Source: Verrucomicrobiota bacterium JB024 (GTDB lineage Bacteria; Verrucomicrobiota; Verrucomicrobiia; Opitutales; Cerasicoccaceae). From it: 64,000 nt of DNA. The stretch is from NCBI GenBank assembly GCA_030673825.1, contig JAUTCS010000115.1, positions 34,246 through 98,245 on the forward strand, in the 5' to 3' direction. Position 1 is the first letter of the stretch. Every line of letters starts with the position of its first letter. Positions 36,700 through 45,277 of this stretch are shown here, in pieces. Under the pieces are notes generated by a model, which saw only the letters and a program-made list of their open reading frames with translations, did not search any database and was not told the origin of the DNA. Made by a program: the position numbers and the translations under genes.

Positions 36700-39600
36700 A
36701 TGAAAACCCCCACGAACGTGATTATGAAACACCCCCGACTCCTTATGCTAAACGTCCTCTCCCTGCTGCTGGTGGCCATGACTGCCGCTACAGCCTCTCC
36801 AGGCGCCGCCCCGGCGAACCCCAACGCCACCGACGAAGCCCGTAACCTTTTTTACTATCTCCAGGGCAGGAACAAGACCCCGAGCTTCGTTGTCGGTGCC
36901 TTCGACAGCCTGATCAACTCCACCTATCCCAACGGCAACAATTACGACTTTATCGTGCAGACCTTCGGGGTTCTGCCCGGTTTGTATTCGGTTCCCTACT
37001 ACTGGACGGGCGCGGGCTTCGCTCTCGACAGTCAGGATGTGACCAATGGCAAGCCCTCGACGAGTGAAGTCAATAGCGTCCTTTACAGCCACTACCAGGC
37101 CGGAGCTATCCTGTTGATCCAGGTGAACTGCGAAACGATCATTGGCGACATGCTGGTGGCTAAGGGGCTGGTCGATGCCCCCATTAACGCGGGCGATTAC
37201 GATGATGCCATCCTCTACATCGACCCGGACAGTCCGCTCTACGACCAGGAAGTCGGCGGGACCTATTGGGACTATGTCCGGCAGTGGGCGGACGCGATGG
37301 AGGACCTCGAGCAGCGCGGTGTGGGCTCCTACATCCTGCGGACGAATATCGAGATGAACGTGCGCAGCTTCTATGGTTGCACGGAGGCGGGCCGGGCGTC
37401 CTTCAAAAACGTCTGGAAACACATGTACGACTACTTCTACAACGTGCGCGGGCTCAATGGCTGTCTGCTCGCCTTCTGCCCGGCGGACTTCAATTTCGCC
37501 ACCCAGAGCGCGGAGGTGTTTTATCCCGGCAGCCAGTACGTCGATATTCTTTCGCCGACCTTTTACCAGCCCGGTAAAAAGTCCTACCTGTCCAACTACT
37601 CCTGGATGATTAAAACTGGCAAGCCGGTAGGGTTTTCCGAGCTGGGGGTGCGCTCCGGCGACTGGACGGTGGCGCTGACACAAGACCCGGCGGACTGGAG
37701 CGAGATGCTGGACACTCTCGTGGAGGAGTATCCACAAATCACGTGGGTAAACACTTGGGCGGGCGTTTACAGCCTGATACCGCCGGATGCCAACGGCTCG
37801 GGAAACACTAACGGGGACGAGTTTCTATACAGCCCGTATACCATCACGGCTGACGAGCTTCCAGACTTTGCGAGCTACACACTGCCGGCCCCGGGGATCG
37901 TGCATACCTATCCGCAGACGTACTACCGGGACGCCCCGACGATGGAGCTGCCCGAAGTCGGCGAGTACAACCTGACCTCGTCCGTGGCGATCAACTCCTT
38001 TTCGCTGGACCCTGGTGTCACCGTGACATTCTACAGCGATGCGAACTGCTCCGGCACCGCCTGGGCCTACGCGGAGGATGTGCCCGATGCCGTTGGCTTG
38101 GGCCTGTCATCCGCAGCGTCGGTCAAGGTCACGCAGGAGCTTGCTCCCGTCAACCTGATCCGAAACGCGGTCCCGCTGGACTACTATGTCTCGGAGGCCG
38201 GGGCGGCCACGGATTCCCAGTACCTCTACGAGCGTTCTGCTGACGGTGACTTCAATATCGACAACCAGCGTGTCGCCGCGACCGACGAACTGCTGCGGCA
38301 GCTGACGGACGGGGTCGATGTGATCAGCAACCTGTTTTACCGCGCAAGTGATCAGCAGGCGGGCAAGTGTCTGGTGCTGATTTACGACCTGGGGGTACCG
38401 TGCGAGATCGACCGCGTGACATTCCTCGGGCAGTACGGCGCGTACCGCGTCGGAGCGATCCGTCTGTACGCAGCCGACGACCCGGATCTGTTGTTCGAGG
38501 ACGTGAACCGGATCGACGAGCTTGGGTCGGGCGAGCTGGATTCGACGGGAGACTATGTGGAGGATTATTCCGCGCTCCGCGCACGCTATGTGGCGCTCGT
38601 CATCACCCAGGACGTTTCCCAGGAAAAGATCGACGAGGGACGCCAGTACAACATGGCGCGCGTGGCCGAGCTTGCCGTGACGGGGCGGCGCAGCCTGCTG
38701 GCCAACGCGGTCCCGCTGGACTACTATGTCTCGGGAGCCGGAGCTGTCGCGGACCCGCAGAACCTTTATATCCGTTCGGCTGACGGCGACTTCAACATCA
38801 ACAACCAGCGGATCGCCGCGACCGACGAGTTACTCCGGCAGTTGACCGATGGCGAGACAGACGACTTCAACCTGTTCTACCGCGCGAGCGACCAACAGGC
38901 CGGGAAATGCCTCGTGTTGATTTACGACCTGGGTGGTCCCTACGCCCTGAACCGGATTCGCTTCACGGGTATCTCCGGTGCCTATCGAGTGGGCGCGGTG
39001 CGGTTCTACGCCGGGGACGATCTGGATACGCTGTTTGAGAACGAGAACTGGGTCGATACCTTTGACGACGGTGAAGTGGATAAGAGCGGTATCGCCGAGC
39101 AGGCGCTCTACCTGCCGACGGCTCGCTATGTGGCGTTGGTGATCACGCAGGATGTAACGCAGGCGAAGATCGACGAGGGGCGTCAATACAACATGGCGCG
39201 AGTGGAGGAGTTCGAGGTCAGTGGCCGGTTCAGTGCGGTCGCCGAAGCGGTTCCACTTGACTACTACGTCTCGGAGGCCGGGGCCGCTACGGATTCGCAG
39301 AACCTCTATATCCGCTCGGCGGACGGCGATTTCAACATCGACAACCAGCGGATCGCCGCAACGGATGAGCTTCTTCGGCAATTGACGGATGGCGTCGAGG
39401 ACAGTTTCAACTTGTTCTACCGGGCGAGCGATCAGCAGGCGGGCAAGTGCCTGGTGCTGATCTACGATCTCGGCGAAACCTGCGAACTGAACGGCATTCG
39501 CTTCACCGGTATCTCCGGGGCCTATCGTGTGGGTGCCGTGCGGTTCTATGCCGGAGACGATCTCAGTCTCATCTTTGAGGGGGACAATCGCGTCGATGCC

Positions 39601-39774
39601 TTTGGAGATAGCGAAGTGGATACGAGCGGCATCGCCGAGCAGGAACTTTACCGGCCCGGTGCCCGGTACGTGGCGCTGGTAATCACGCAGGATGTAACAC
39701 AGGCCAAGATCGACGAAGGACGCCAATACAACATGGCGCGGGTGGCCGAGTTCGAGGTGTTTATCGCACGTTAA
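36700..39774 (+). CDS. Secreted GH26-like glycosidase with three 180-residue repeats
   Basis: About 1024 residues. A signal peptide lies within the first 35 residues (MLNVLSLLLVAMTAATASPG). The catalytic domain (about 40-420) resembles GH26 mannanases: the acid/base motif is RTNIEMN (Glu218, in place of the usual HEMN) and the nucleophile is Glu314 in GFSELG. A linker domain follows, then three tandem repeats of exactly 540 bp from 38164, each starting with (N/E)AVPLDYYVS and ending near RQYNMARV, probably discoidin-like sugar-binding domains. An ATG at 36724 is an alternative start. GH26 enzymes cut beta-mannans or related beta-glycans; the altered motif makes the specificity uncertain. Confidence 0.78.
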   Translation: MKTPTNVIMKHPRLLMLNVLSLLLVAMTAATASPGAAPANPNATDEARNLFYYLQGRNKTPSFVVGAFDSLINSTYPNGNNYDFIVQTFGVLPGLYSVPYYWTGAGFALDSQDVTNGKPSTSEVNSVLYSHYQAGAILLIQVNCETIIGDMLVAKGLVDAPINAGDYDDAILYIDPDSPLYDQEVGGTYWDYVRQWADAMEDLEQRGVGSYILRTNIEMNVRSFYGCTEAGRASFKNVWKHMYDYFYNVRGLNGCLLAFCPADFNFATQSAEVFYPGSQYVDILSPTFYQPGKKSYLSNYSWMIKTGKPVGFSELGVRSGDWTVALTQDPADWSEMLDTLVEEYPQITWVNTWAGVYSLIPPDANGSGNTNGDEFLYSPYTITADELPDFASYTLPAPGIVHTYPQTYYRDAPTMELPEVGEYNLTSSVAINSFSLDPGVTVTFYSDANCSGTAWAYAEDVPDAVGLGLSSAASVKVTQELAPVNLIRNAVPLDYYVSEAGAATDSQYLYERSADGDFNIDNQRVAATDELLRQLTDGVDVISNLFYRASDQQAGKCLVLIYDLGVPCEIDRVTFLGQYGAYRVGAIRLYAADDPDLLFEDVNRIDELGSGELDSTGDYVEDYSALRARYVALVITQDVSQEKIDEGRQYNMARVAELAVTGRRSLLANAVPLDYYVSGAGAVADPQNLYIRSADGDFNINNQRIAATDELLRQLTDGETDDFNLFYRASDQQAGKCLVLIYDLGGPYALNRIRFTGISGAYRVGAVRFYAGDDLDTLFENENWVDTFDDGEVDKSGIAEQALYLPTARYVALVITQDVTQAKIDEGRQYNMARVEEFEVSGRFSAVAEAVPLDYYVSEAGAATDSQNLYIRSADGDFNIDNQRIAATDELLRQLTDGVEDSFNLFYRASDQQAGKCLVLIYDLGETCELNGIRFTGISGAYRVGAVRFYAGDDLSLIFEGDNRVDAFGDSEVDTSGIAEQELYRPGARYVALVITQDVTQAKIDEGRQYNMARVAEFEVFIAR
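38164..39774 (+). repeat. Three tandem 540-bp coding repeats
   Basis: The units start at 38164, 38704 and 39244, an exact 540-bp period; the last is cut at the stop codon. The protein repeats share PLDYYVS, RSADGDFNI, FYRASDQQAGKCLVLIYDLG and RYVALVITQDV. The nucleotide sequence has diverged more in unit 3 than between units 1 and 2 at the unit start. Confidence 0.88.
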
Positions 39775-40862
39775 GCGCCTTCTGTCCGGAACGTATCAGG
39801 CTCCGGTTCACCTTGGACCGGAGCCAGTTCCGGCGTTGGTTCGTGCCAGATACGCTCCCAGAGGCTAGGGATATCCCAGCCTCCGCGCGGCTTGCGTGGC
39901 ATGAGACGCGGCTGGATGGGCTCCCAGGGGGCGTCCGGATCCGTGCGACCGGCCACGGCAAAACTGAAGGCATAGTCGGGCTCGGCTCCCATCCGCAGGT
40001 CGCTGAGGACAAGCAGCTCTCCGTCGCCGTTCGCGTCGGGGACAACATGCGCCTTGACGAAGCCGTTGCTGAACCAGCGCAGCCGCTGGACATTGGGCAG
40101 GGCGTTCACTGCGGCCAATGACTCCGTATCAGAGGAGTAACGGCTAAAGCGGGTGGGGCCGGTGTCGGCCACGAGCGAGCGTTCCCCTTCGAGGAAGCCA
40201 TCTTCGGTCAGGGCGACGGAGCGCCACAGCAGGGTGTTCAGTGGCGTGGGCACGGAAAAGTAGGGGGCATCCGCGTACCCGAGGCGGGCGAGCTCTTCCC
40301 GGGCGGCGTGGTCGGCCTGAGCCTTGGCGATGAAGGTCCATCCGAGGTAGGCCGTGCTGAAAGCAAGTCCCGCGATGAGCGCCTTTTGAGCGAGTGGGCG
40401 GGCTCCGGCGATAAGGGCCACCGTGCAGCCCAGCAGTAGCCAGATGGTGTACATCGGATCGATGATAAAGATGTTCGCCCACATGGTCGGAGGTGGTGTG
40501 AAGGGCCACAGCAGCTGGGTGCCGTAAACCGTGCACGCGTCGATCAACGGGTGCGTGATGAGCGCCGCCTGGATCGCCCAGAACCACCGGGTAGGGGAGG
40601 CTTTGACCCGGCGGCCGTAGCGGCGAAAAATCGCCCAGATCAGCCAGCCGATAAAGGGCAGGACGAGCAGCGAATGCGTCAGCCCGCGGTGCCCGGTGAC
40701 GAGCTCAAGCGAGTTGTCCACCATGAGCGCGAGTGGCAGGCTGTCGAGGTCGGGCAGTGTGCCGAGAGCGGCCCCGGCCAGCAGGGCGGCGCGCCGGTTT
40801 TCCGGTGGAGCGATGGCGGCCGAGAGCGATGCGGCCAGAACAATTTGGGTGATGGAATCCAT
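39771..40862 (-). CDS. DUF457/YdjM-type membrane-bound metal-dependent hydrolase
   Basis: 363 residues. The N-terminal half has several membrane segments and the family's His/Asp set: MDSITQIVLAAS, GTLPDLDSLPL, GHRGLTHSLL and ALITHPLIDACT. The C-terminal half is soluble. Family members are integral inner-membrane proteins of the YdjM/DUF457 group with a proposed but unproven hydrolase role. The gene converges on the GH26-like gene with a 4-bp overlap at the stops. It looks like housekeeping material between two polysaccharide blocks. Confidence 0.87.
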   Translation of the reverse strand: MDSITQIVLAASLSAAIAPPENRRAALLAGAALGTLPDLDSLPLALMVDNSLELVTGHRGLTHSLLVLPFIGWLIWAIFRRYGRRVKASPTRWFWAIQAALITHPLIDACTVYGTQLLWPFTPPPTMWANIFIIDPMYTIWLLLGCTVALIAGARPLAQKALIAGLAFSTAYLGWTFIAKAQADHAAREELARLGYADAPYFSVPTPLNTLLWRSVALTEDGFLEGERSLVADTGPTRFSRYSSDTESLAAVNALPNVQRLRWFSNGFVKAHVVPDANGDGELLVLSDLRMGAEPDYAFSFAVAGRTDPDAPWEPIQPRLMPRKPRGGWDIPSLWERIWHEPTPELAPVQGEPEPDTFRTEGA

Positions 40863-40946
40863 ACGGTGGACAGGGAGCTTTACGCCTTCCTTGCCTCGAC
40901 CCTGAATGAAGCACGAGGTTCCCGCTTCTCAAGCCGAAGAGGCGGA

Positions 40947-41978
40947 TTATGAGCCGCGCAGGCTGCCGCCCTCGACGAAGCCCGGTGGGATCAGTATCTG
41001 GCGCGGTACAGGGGGGACGCCGTACTCGTGGTGCTGGAGCTGCGCGGCGAGCAAGTCTACCGCGGCTGCGGCGACCTCGTGACGGCGGTGGTCCATCCCC
41101 GCCAGTCCGCTCATGGCGGGAAGCCAGTCGTGGATGAGCAGCCCGATGTCCTCGGGGATGCGTCGTCCGAGCTTCTCCAGCCAGCCGAGCACGGGTTCGT
41201 GCATGCTGATGAGGACGTCGGGGCGGTGTTTGTGTAACCACTTTTCAAAAAGACTGAACGCGCCAGCGAGGTTCTCCTGAGGCAGCATGAGCATCGGCAG
41301 GCGACGGGAGGAGGGCAAGGACTGCTGGTGGTGCAGGAGCGCGCCGGAGTAGGTGTGCCCGGCGCGTTGGTCCACCCACGGGGTAACGGCGACGCCGATG
41401 CGACGGTAGCCGCGGCTCTCCAGCCGGGAAAAAATGTCAAGCATCCCCTCGGTGATGTTGCTACTGGCCCGGTGCAACGAGGGCTGGCTCAGGCCGAAGC
41501 CGAACGTCACCGCCGCCAGTTCACGCAGGTCGAGCTGACCGAGGATGCCGCCGGGAACGCCGGCAGAGAGGAGGACGCCGCGAATACCGCGTGCACGGAG
41601 GATGCCTTGCAGGCGCTTGGCACTGACGCCGCCGCGGCCGATTCGGAAAGGTTCGACCCGGTAGCCGTGCCCGGTGGCGCGGTCGCGGATGTCCTCCAGC
41701 TTGACATAGTTGTGCAGGCCGGAAGGGGCGTGCGGATGATCCGCCACCAGCGCAAGTGTTTCTCGTTCTCCATGCGCACGCTGCTGGCGTACGCGCTCCA
41801 TCAGCTGCGCGATGAGCGGGTCCGGTTGGTAGCCGAGCCGTCGTACCGTGTCGAGCACCCGCTGGCGTGTCTGCGGGCTGACGCGGGGAGAGTTGCGCAG
41901 GACGCGGGACACCGTCATGGCGGATACCCCCGCCTCGACGGCGACATTGTTCAGGCTGATGGGGGAGGGCGCTGGCAT
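40947..41978 (-). CDS. LacI-family regulator next to KDG-pathway genes
   Basis: 343 residues. HTH at about residues 8-27 (LNNVAVEAGVSAMTVSRVLR), hinge GYQPDPLIAQLMERVR, then a sensor domain. I chose the ATG at 41978, just before the HTH; the open frame extends upstream but crosses the promoter. It is divergent from the KDPG aldolase gene, and a perfect TGTTATCATAACA palindrome lies 5 bp before its start, so it probably represses itself and the aldolase/kinase genes. Confidence 0.92.
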   Translation of the reverse strand: MPAPSPISLNNVAVEAGVSAMTVSRVLRNSPRVSPQTRQRVLDTVRRLGYQPDPLIAQLMERVRQQRAHGERETLALVADHPHAPSGLHNYVKLEDIRDRATGHGYRVEPFRIGRGGVSAKRLQGILRARGIRGVLLSAGVPGGILGQLDLRELAAVTFGFGLSQPSLHRASSNITEGMLDIFSRLESRGYRRIGVAVTPWVDQRAGHTYSGALLHHQQSLPSSRRLPMLMLPQENLAGAFSLFEKWLHKHRPDVLISMHEPVLGWLEKLGRRIPEDIGLLIHDWLPAMSGLAGMDHRRHEVAAAAVDLLAAQLQHHEYGVPPVPRQILIPPGFVEGGSLRGS

Positions 41979-41983
41979 TGTTG

Positions 41984-41996
41984 TGTTATCATAACA
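41984..41996. promoter_or_regulatory. Palindromic operator between lacI-type and KDPG aldolase genes
   Basis: TGTTATCATAACA is a perfect 6+1+6 inverted repeat in the 96-bp divergent gap. It differs clearly from the block A and block C operators. Confidence 0.6.
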
Positions 41997-42074
41997 TGAA
42001 ATAGGTTTTGTCGACGTACGGCAAGGGTTGTTTATTGCGATCAAAAGGGTGCTGGAAGCATCCGAACCGCACCT

Positions 42075-42719
42075 ATGAGCACACAGTTTCCCTCCCCCCT
42101 GTTTGAGCAGATCGGTAAAGCCGGCGTCATAGCGGTGATCGTACTCGAAGACGCGGAGCTGGCCGCTCCGGTCGCCGACGCCCTCGCGGCGGGCGGTGTG
42201 AATGCTGTCGAGTTGGCACTGCGCACGCCGGCATCGCTGGCGGCACTGCGGGCGATGCGCGCCCATGCTCCCTCGATGTTGCTGGGAGCCGGGACAGTCA
42301 TCCAGCCCGAGCAGGTGCGCCAGGTGCAGGACGCAGGAGTGGACTTTGCGGTGGCGCCGGGGACGAACCGCCGGGTGCTGGAGCTGGCAAGCGAGGTGGA
42401 TTTGCCCTTCGGGCCCGGTGTGGCCACCCCGAGCGATATCGAGACAGCGGTCGAGTACGGATGCAACGTGTTGAAGTTTTTTCCGGCGGAGCCCTCGGGT
42501 GGGTTGGCTTATCTCAAAAGCATGATCGCGCCGTACCTGCACCTGGGGCTCAAGTACGTGCCTCTCGGCGGACTCAATGCCGATAACATTGCCCCGTATG
42601 CGGCGGACCCCGCGATCCTTGCCATCGGCGGCTCATGGATCGCTCCGAAAGCATTGATCGCGGCCCGGGATTGGACGACTATCACCGCTCGCGCTCGTCA
42701 GGCGTGCGATGCGATTTAG
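42075..42719 (+). CDS. eda: KDPG aldolase (2-dehydro-3-deoxy-6-phosphogluconate aldolase)
   Basis: 214 residues, the usual length. A class I aldolase that splits KDPG into pyruvate and glyceraldehyde-3-phosphate. The Schiff-base lysine is Lys134 in NVLKFFPAE, the catalytic Glu is Glu46 in VELALRT, and the phosphate/substrate motifs GAGTV and PFGPGVATPSD are present. It is followed, after a sulfatase remnant, by a KDG kinase gene, making a short outlet for uronic acids or deoxy-sugar acids. KDPGal or KHG variants of the family cannot be excluded. Confidence 0.93.
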   Translation: MSTQFPSPLFEQIGKAGVIAVIVLEDAELAAPVADALAAGGVNAVELALRTPASLAALRAMRAHAPSMLLGAGTVIQPEQVRQVQDAGVDFAVAPGTNRRVLELASEVDLPFGPGVATPSDIETAVEYGCNVLKFFPAEPSGGLAYLKSMIAPYLHLGLKYVPLGGLNADNIAPYAADPAILAIGGSWIAPKALIAARDWTTITARARQACDAI

Positions 42720-42762
42720 TTTTCTGTTCTCCGCTTGCTTACCAACTGTCAAACCCCGACCT

Positions 42763-43089
42763 GTGCATATTAAGTCTGTTTCTAAAGAACTCTTCAACCG
42801 GGCGGGCGTGCTCAAGGCGGCTTTACTGCTGGGAGCTGCGGCCTGCGTGAGCGCGGAGGAGCAGCGTGACAAGACCAAGCCGTTCTTTCCGATGGTTTGC
42901 CACAAGGCGCCGCACGGTCCGTTCAAGTACGCGGACCGGCACGAGCATGCCCTCGACGGTGTGGAGATCCCCGAGCCCGCTAGCCTGTGGGAGGACCAGT
43001 CGCACCGCTCGGAGGGGGTCGCGCGGGCTGGGGCTTTTTATCGAGAAATTTGTCGAACGCGCAGAGGCTCCCAACTATCCGACCGCTGA
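42763..43089 (+). pseudogene. Sulfatase remnant with internal deletion
   Basis: A signal-peptide-like start (VLKAALLLGAAACVSAE) runs directly into a mid-sulfatase segment, KPFFPMVCHKAPHGPF and DGVEIPEPASLWED, which in intact sulfatases lies some 200 residues further in. The N-terminal metal site and the C-x-P-S-R motif are missing. After SHRSEG the homology ends. I read this as a gene that lost its catalytic part and its C-terminus. There is no sign of use; the boundaries are approximate. Confidence 0.72.
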
Positions 43090-43128
43090 GCGCGGCGGGC
43101 ATTTTGTTCATTTGGATTTTTTATCACC

Positions 43129-44220
43129 ATGAAGACCGTCGTTTGTTTCGGAGAAATCATGGGCCGTCTGGCCCCCGATCAGTTTTACCGCTTCAGCCAG
43201 GCCTGCCCGGGTAAGCTGGACCTGACCTTCGCCGGGGCGGAGGCCAATGTCGCTGCCTCGATCAGCCTGCTGGGGGGCAGCAGTACCTTTGTCTCGGCGC
43301 TGCCGCGTCACGCCATCGCCGACGCGTGCCTGCGCACGCTCCGAGGACTGGGCGTGGACACCACGCATGTGCTGCGCCCGGGGCAAGGACGGCTCGGCCT
43401 GTACTTCGTCGAGACGGGGGCGAACCAGCGGCCCAGCAACGTGATCTACGACCGCGACTACTCCTCTGTGTCGCTGACGCCTGGCGAGGACTACCCGTGG
43501 GCGGAGATCTTCGCCGGGGCTGGGTGGCTGCACGTTTCTGGGATCACGCCCGCGCTTTCGCGGCAGGCGGCGGAGGCGGTCAAGCTCGCCGCCCAGGAGG
43601 CCAAGCGGGCAGGGGTGACCGTGTCGTGCGATTTGAACTTCCGCAAAAAGCTTTGGCAGTGGGAGCCGGGCTGCAAGGCGAGCGCACTGGCACAGAGAAC
43701 GATGCGGGAGATACTGCCCTATGTGGACGTGGTCATCGGCAACGAGGAGGACGCCGCCGACGTGCTCGGTATCCATGCCGCCGATACAGATGTGTCTTCG
43801 GGCGAGCTCGCCATCGACAAGTACCCGCAGGTGGCCGCCGGGATCGCCGAGCAGTTCCCCAACGTAAAAAAAGTGGCGATCACGCTGCGCGAGAGCGTGT
43901 CGGCGACGCATAACAACTGGGGCGCGATGCTTTACGCCGTGGCGACGCGGCAGGCAAGCTTTGCCCCGCTCAAGGACGGTGCCTACTGTCCGTACGAGAT
44001 CCGTGACATCGTGGACCGCGTGGGCGGCGGAGACTCGTTCGCGGCGGGGCTGGTCTTTGCCCTCCACTCGGGCGAATATGCCACCGACGCGCAGGTGATC
44101 GCTTTCGCCGTGGCCGCCTCGTGCCTGGCACATTCGATCAAGGGCGATTTCAACTTCAGTTCGCGGACCGAAGTCGAGACCCTCATGGGCGGTAACGCCT
44201 CCGGGCGCGTCGTACGCTGA
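43129..44220 (+). CDS. kdgK: 2-keto-3-deoxygluconate kinase (PfkB family)
   Basis: 363 residues. A ribokinase/PfkB-fold sugar kinase. N-terminal substrate region FGEIMGRLAP and FAGAEANVAASISLLGG; C-terminal PfkB signature DRVGGGDSFAAGL with catalytic base Asp302. It phosphorylates KDG to KDPG, the substrate of the aldolase upstream. The pairing supports the name, although related kinases (fructokinase-type) share the fold. A strong terminator follows at 44266. Confidence 0.87.
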   Translation: MKTVVCFGEIMGRLAPDQFYRFSQACPGKLDLTFAGAEANVAASISLLGGSSTFVSALPRHAIADACLRTLRGLGVDTTHVLRPGQGRLGLYFVETGANQRPSNVIYDRDYSSVSLTPGEDYPWAEIFAGAGWLHVSGITPALSRQAAEAVKLAAQEAKRAGVTVSCDLNFRKKLWQWEPGCKASALAQRTMREILPYVDVVIGNEEDAADVLGIHAADTDVSSGELAIDKYPQVAAGIAEQFPNVKKVAITLRESVSATHNNWGAMLYAVATRQASFAPLKDGAYCPYEIRDIVDRVGGGDSFAAGLVFALHSGEYATDAQVIAFAVAASCLAHSIKGDFNFSSRTEVETLMGGNASGRVVR

Positions 44221-44265
44221 GCGGCTACGCGGTTTTTTCCTATGCAGGCAAGTAGGACAAACAAA

Positions 44266-44292
44266 CGGGCCGCCCCGGAGTGGGGCGGCCCG
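44266..44292. terminator. GC-rich intrinsic terminator
   Basis: A perfect 11-bp stem (44266-44276 with 44282-44292), a GGAGT loop, AAA before and CCTGTTT after. It lies 46 bp after the kinase gene. Confidence 0.8.
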
Positions 44293-44335
44293 CCTGTTTA
44301 CGTATGGTTTCAGGTCTCTTAATACGGAACCGTGT

Positions 44336-45062
44336 CTAGTTGCCGGTGGGCAAAGGCAGGTCGAAGCCATCCTTGGCCAGGGCTTCCTGCATGTATTTGT
44401 AGCGCTGGTAGTTGGAGAGCGTGAGCGGGCCGGAGTAGGATTCGCTTTGCAGCTTGCGGGGCGGATACTCGACGTAGGTCTTCATCAGCTTGCCGATGGC
44501 TTCATTGGAGGTGACCATGGTCCAGGTGTACTCCGTGTCGTTGTTCATGAAGATGTCGTAGCGCTCCTGCGGGTCTTGCAGGAGGTCGAAGATTTGCGGT
44601 ACGGTGGCTACGTATTTCTCCGGGCCTTACCAGCCGAGGTTGGTGTCCACCGCGAGCCCGCCGGGGGGCTGAGCGTCAGCGCCGCGCCGGTGGAAGACGG
44701 CCTTGTAGGGGCCGACGCGGGCGGCGCCGGGGGGCAGCTCGTCCTCCGTGAAGTAGAACCATTCGTTGCGCGGGCACGGGCCGGTGGTGATTCTTCATAA
44801 AGTTGATGTTGATGAAGAAGGGCTGGCTGGGATCTTTCGCGGCGTCTTCGAGGAACTCCAATCCGGCTTCTTAGACATACTTGTCGAGGAAGGGAATACC
44901 GACGATGCCCTTCTCCGGGGTGTCCACGTACTCGCCGTTAACCTTCCACTCTTCCCTGGGCTTCTCACCGGCGTTACCGCTGAGCGCGCCCTTGGTCACC
45001 TTGGCGAACATCTCGCGCAGCTCGGTCGGCATGGCGGCGCGGCCCGGGGTGCAACTGGGTTA
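44336..45062 (-). pseudogene. Decayed arylsulfatase gene
   Basis: Fragments of one arylsulfatase can be read on the minus strand. PSCTPGRAAM, the catalytic motif, is at 45059-45030, directly after a stop. Then come EEWKVNGEYVDTPEKG, a stop at 44873-44871, and FLEDAAKDPSQPFFININF. A frame change and deletion near 44784-44789 follows, then RNEWFYFTEDELPPGAARVG, an in-frame stop at 44629-44627 (GW*GPEKY), and an intact C-terminus ending DGFDLPLPTGN. The N-terminus and a large central part are gone. Two internal stops, a frameshift and deletions make it a clear pseudogene, though the C-terminal fragment is still well preserved, so the decay may be recent. Confidence 0.88.
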
Positions 45063-45277
45063 GGGGGACGTTAGTGGGGAAACTCGCGTCGATAGCGCTT
45101 GGCTCAAGCGCGAGTGAGTATCAAACGAAACTAACCGTTTTAGCCTTAGTAATCAATGGCAAAAACAATCACAGCAGGTCGCGTTGCCGAGATGTAACCT
45201 TGCGCAACGGTCGGACTTATCTCGTCGGCGGTGAAGCCTTGGGGGGGACGTTTCGCAGGCCCGAGACCACTTCCGCT

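Noticed and set aside
38164..39774. 540-bp repeats as a CRISPR array or mobile repeat
   Set aside because: The units are long, contiguous, in frame and encode protein domains; there are no spacers.
41979..42542. Extension of the third LacI protein by 188 residues upstream
   Set aside because: The extension crosses the palindromic operator and runs antisense to the KDPG aldolase gene; the HTH begins right after the ATG at 41978.
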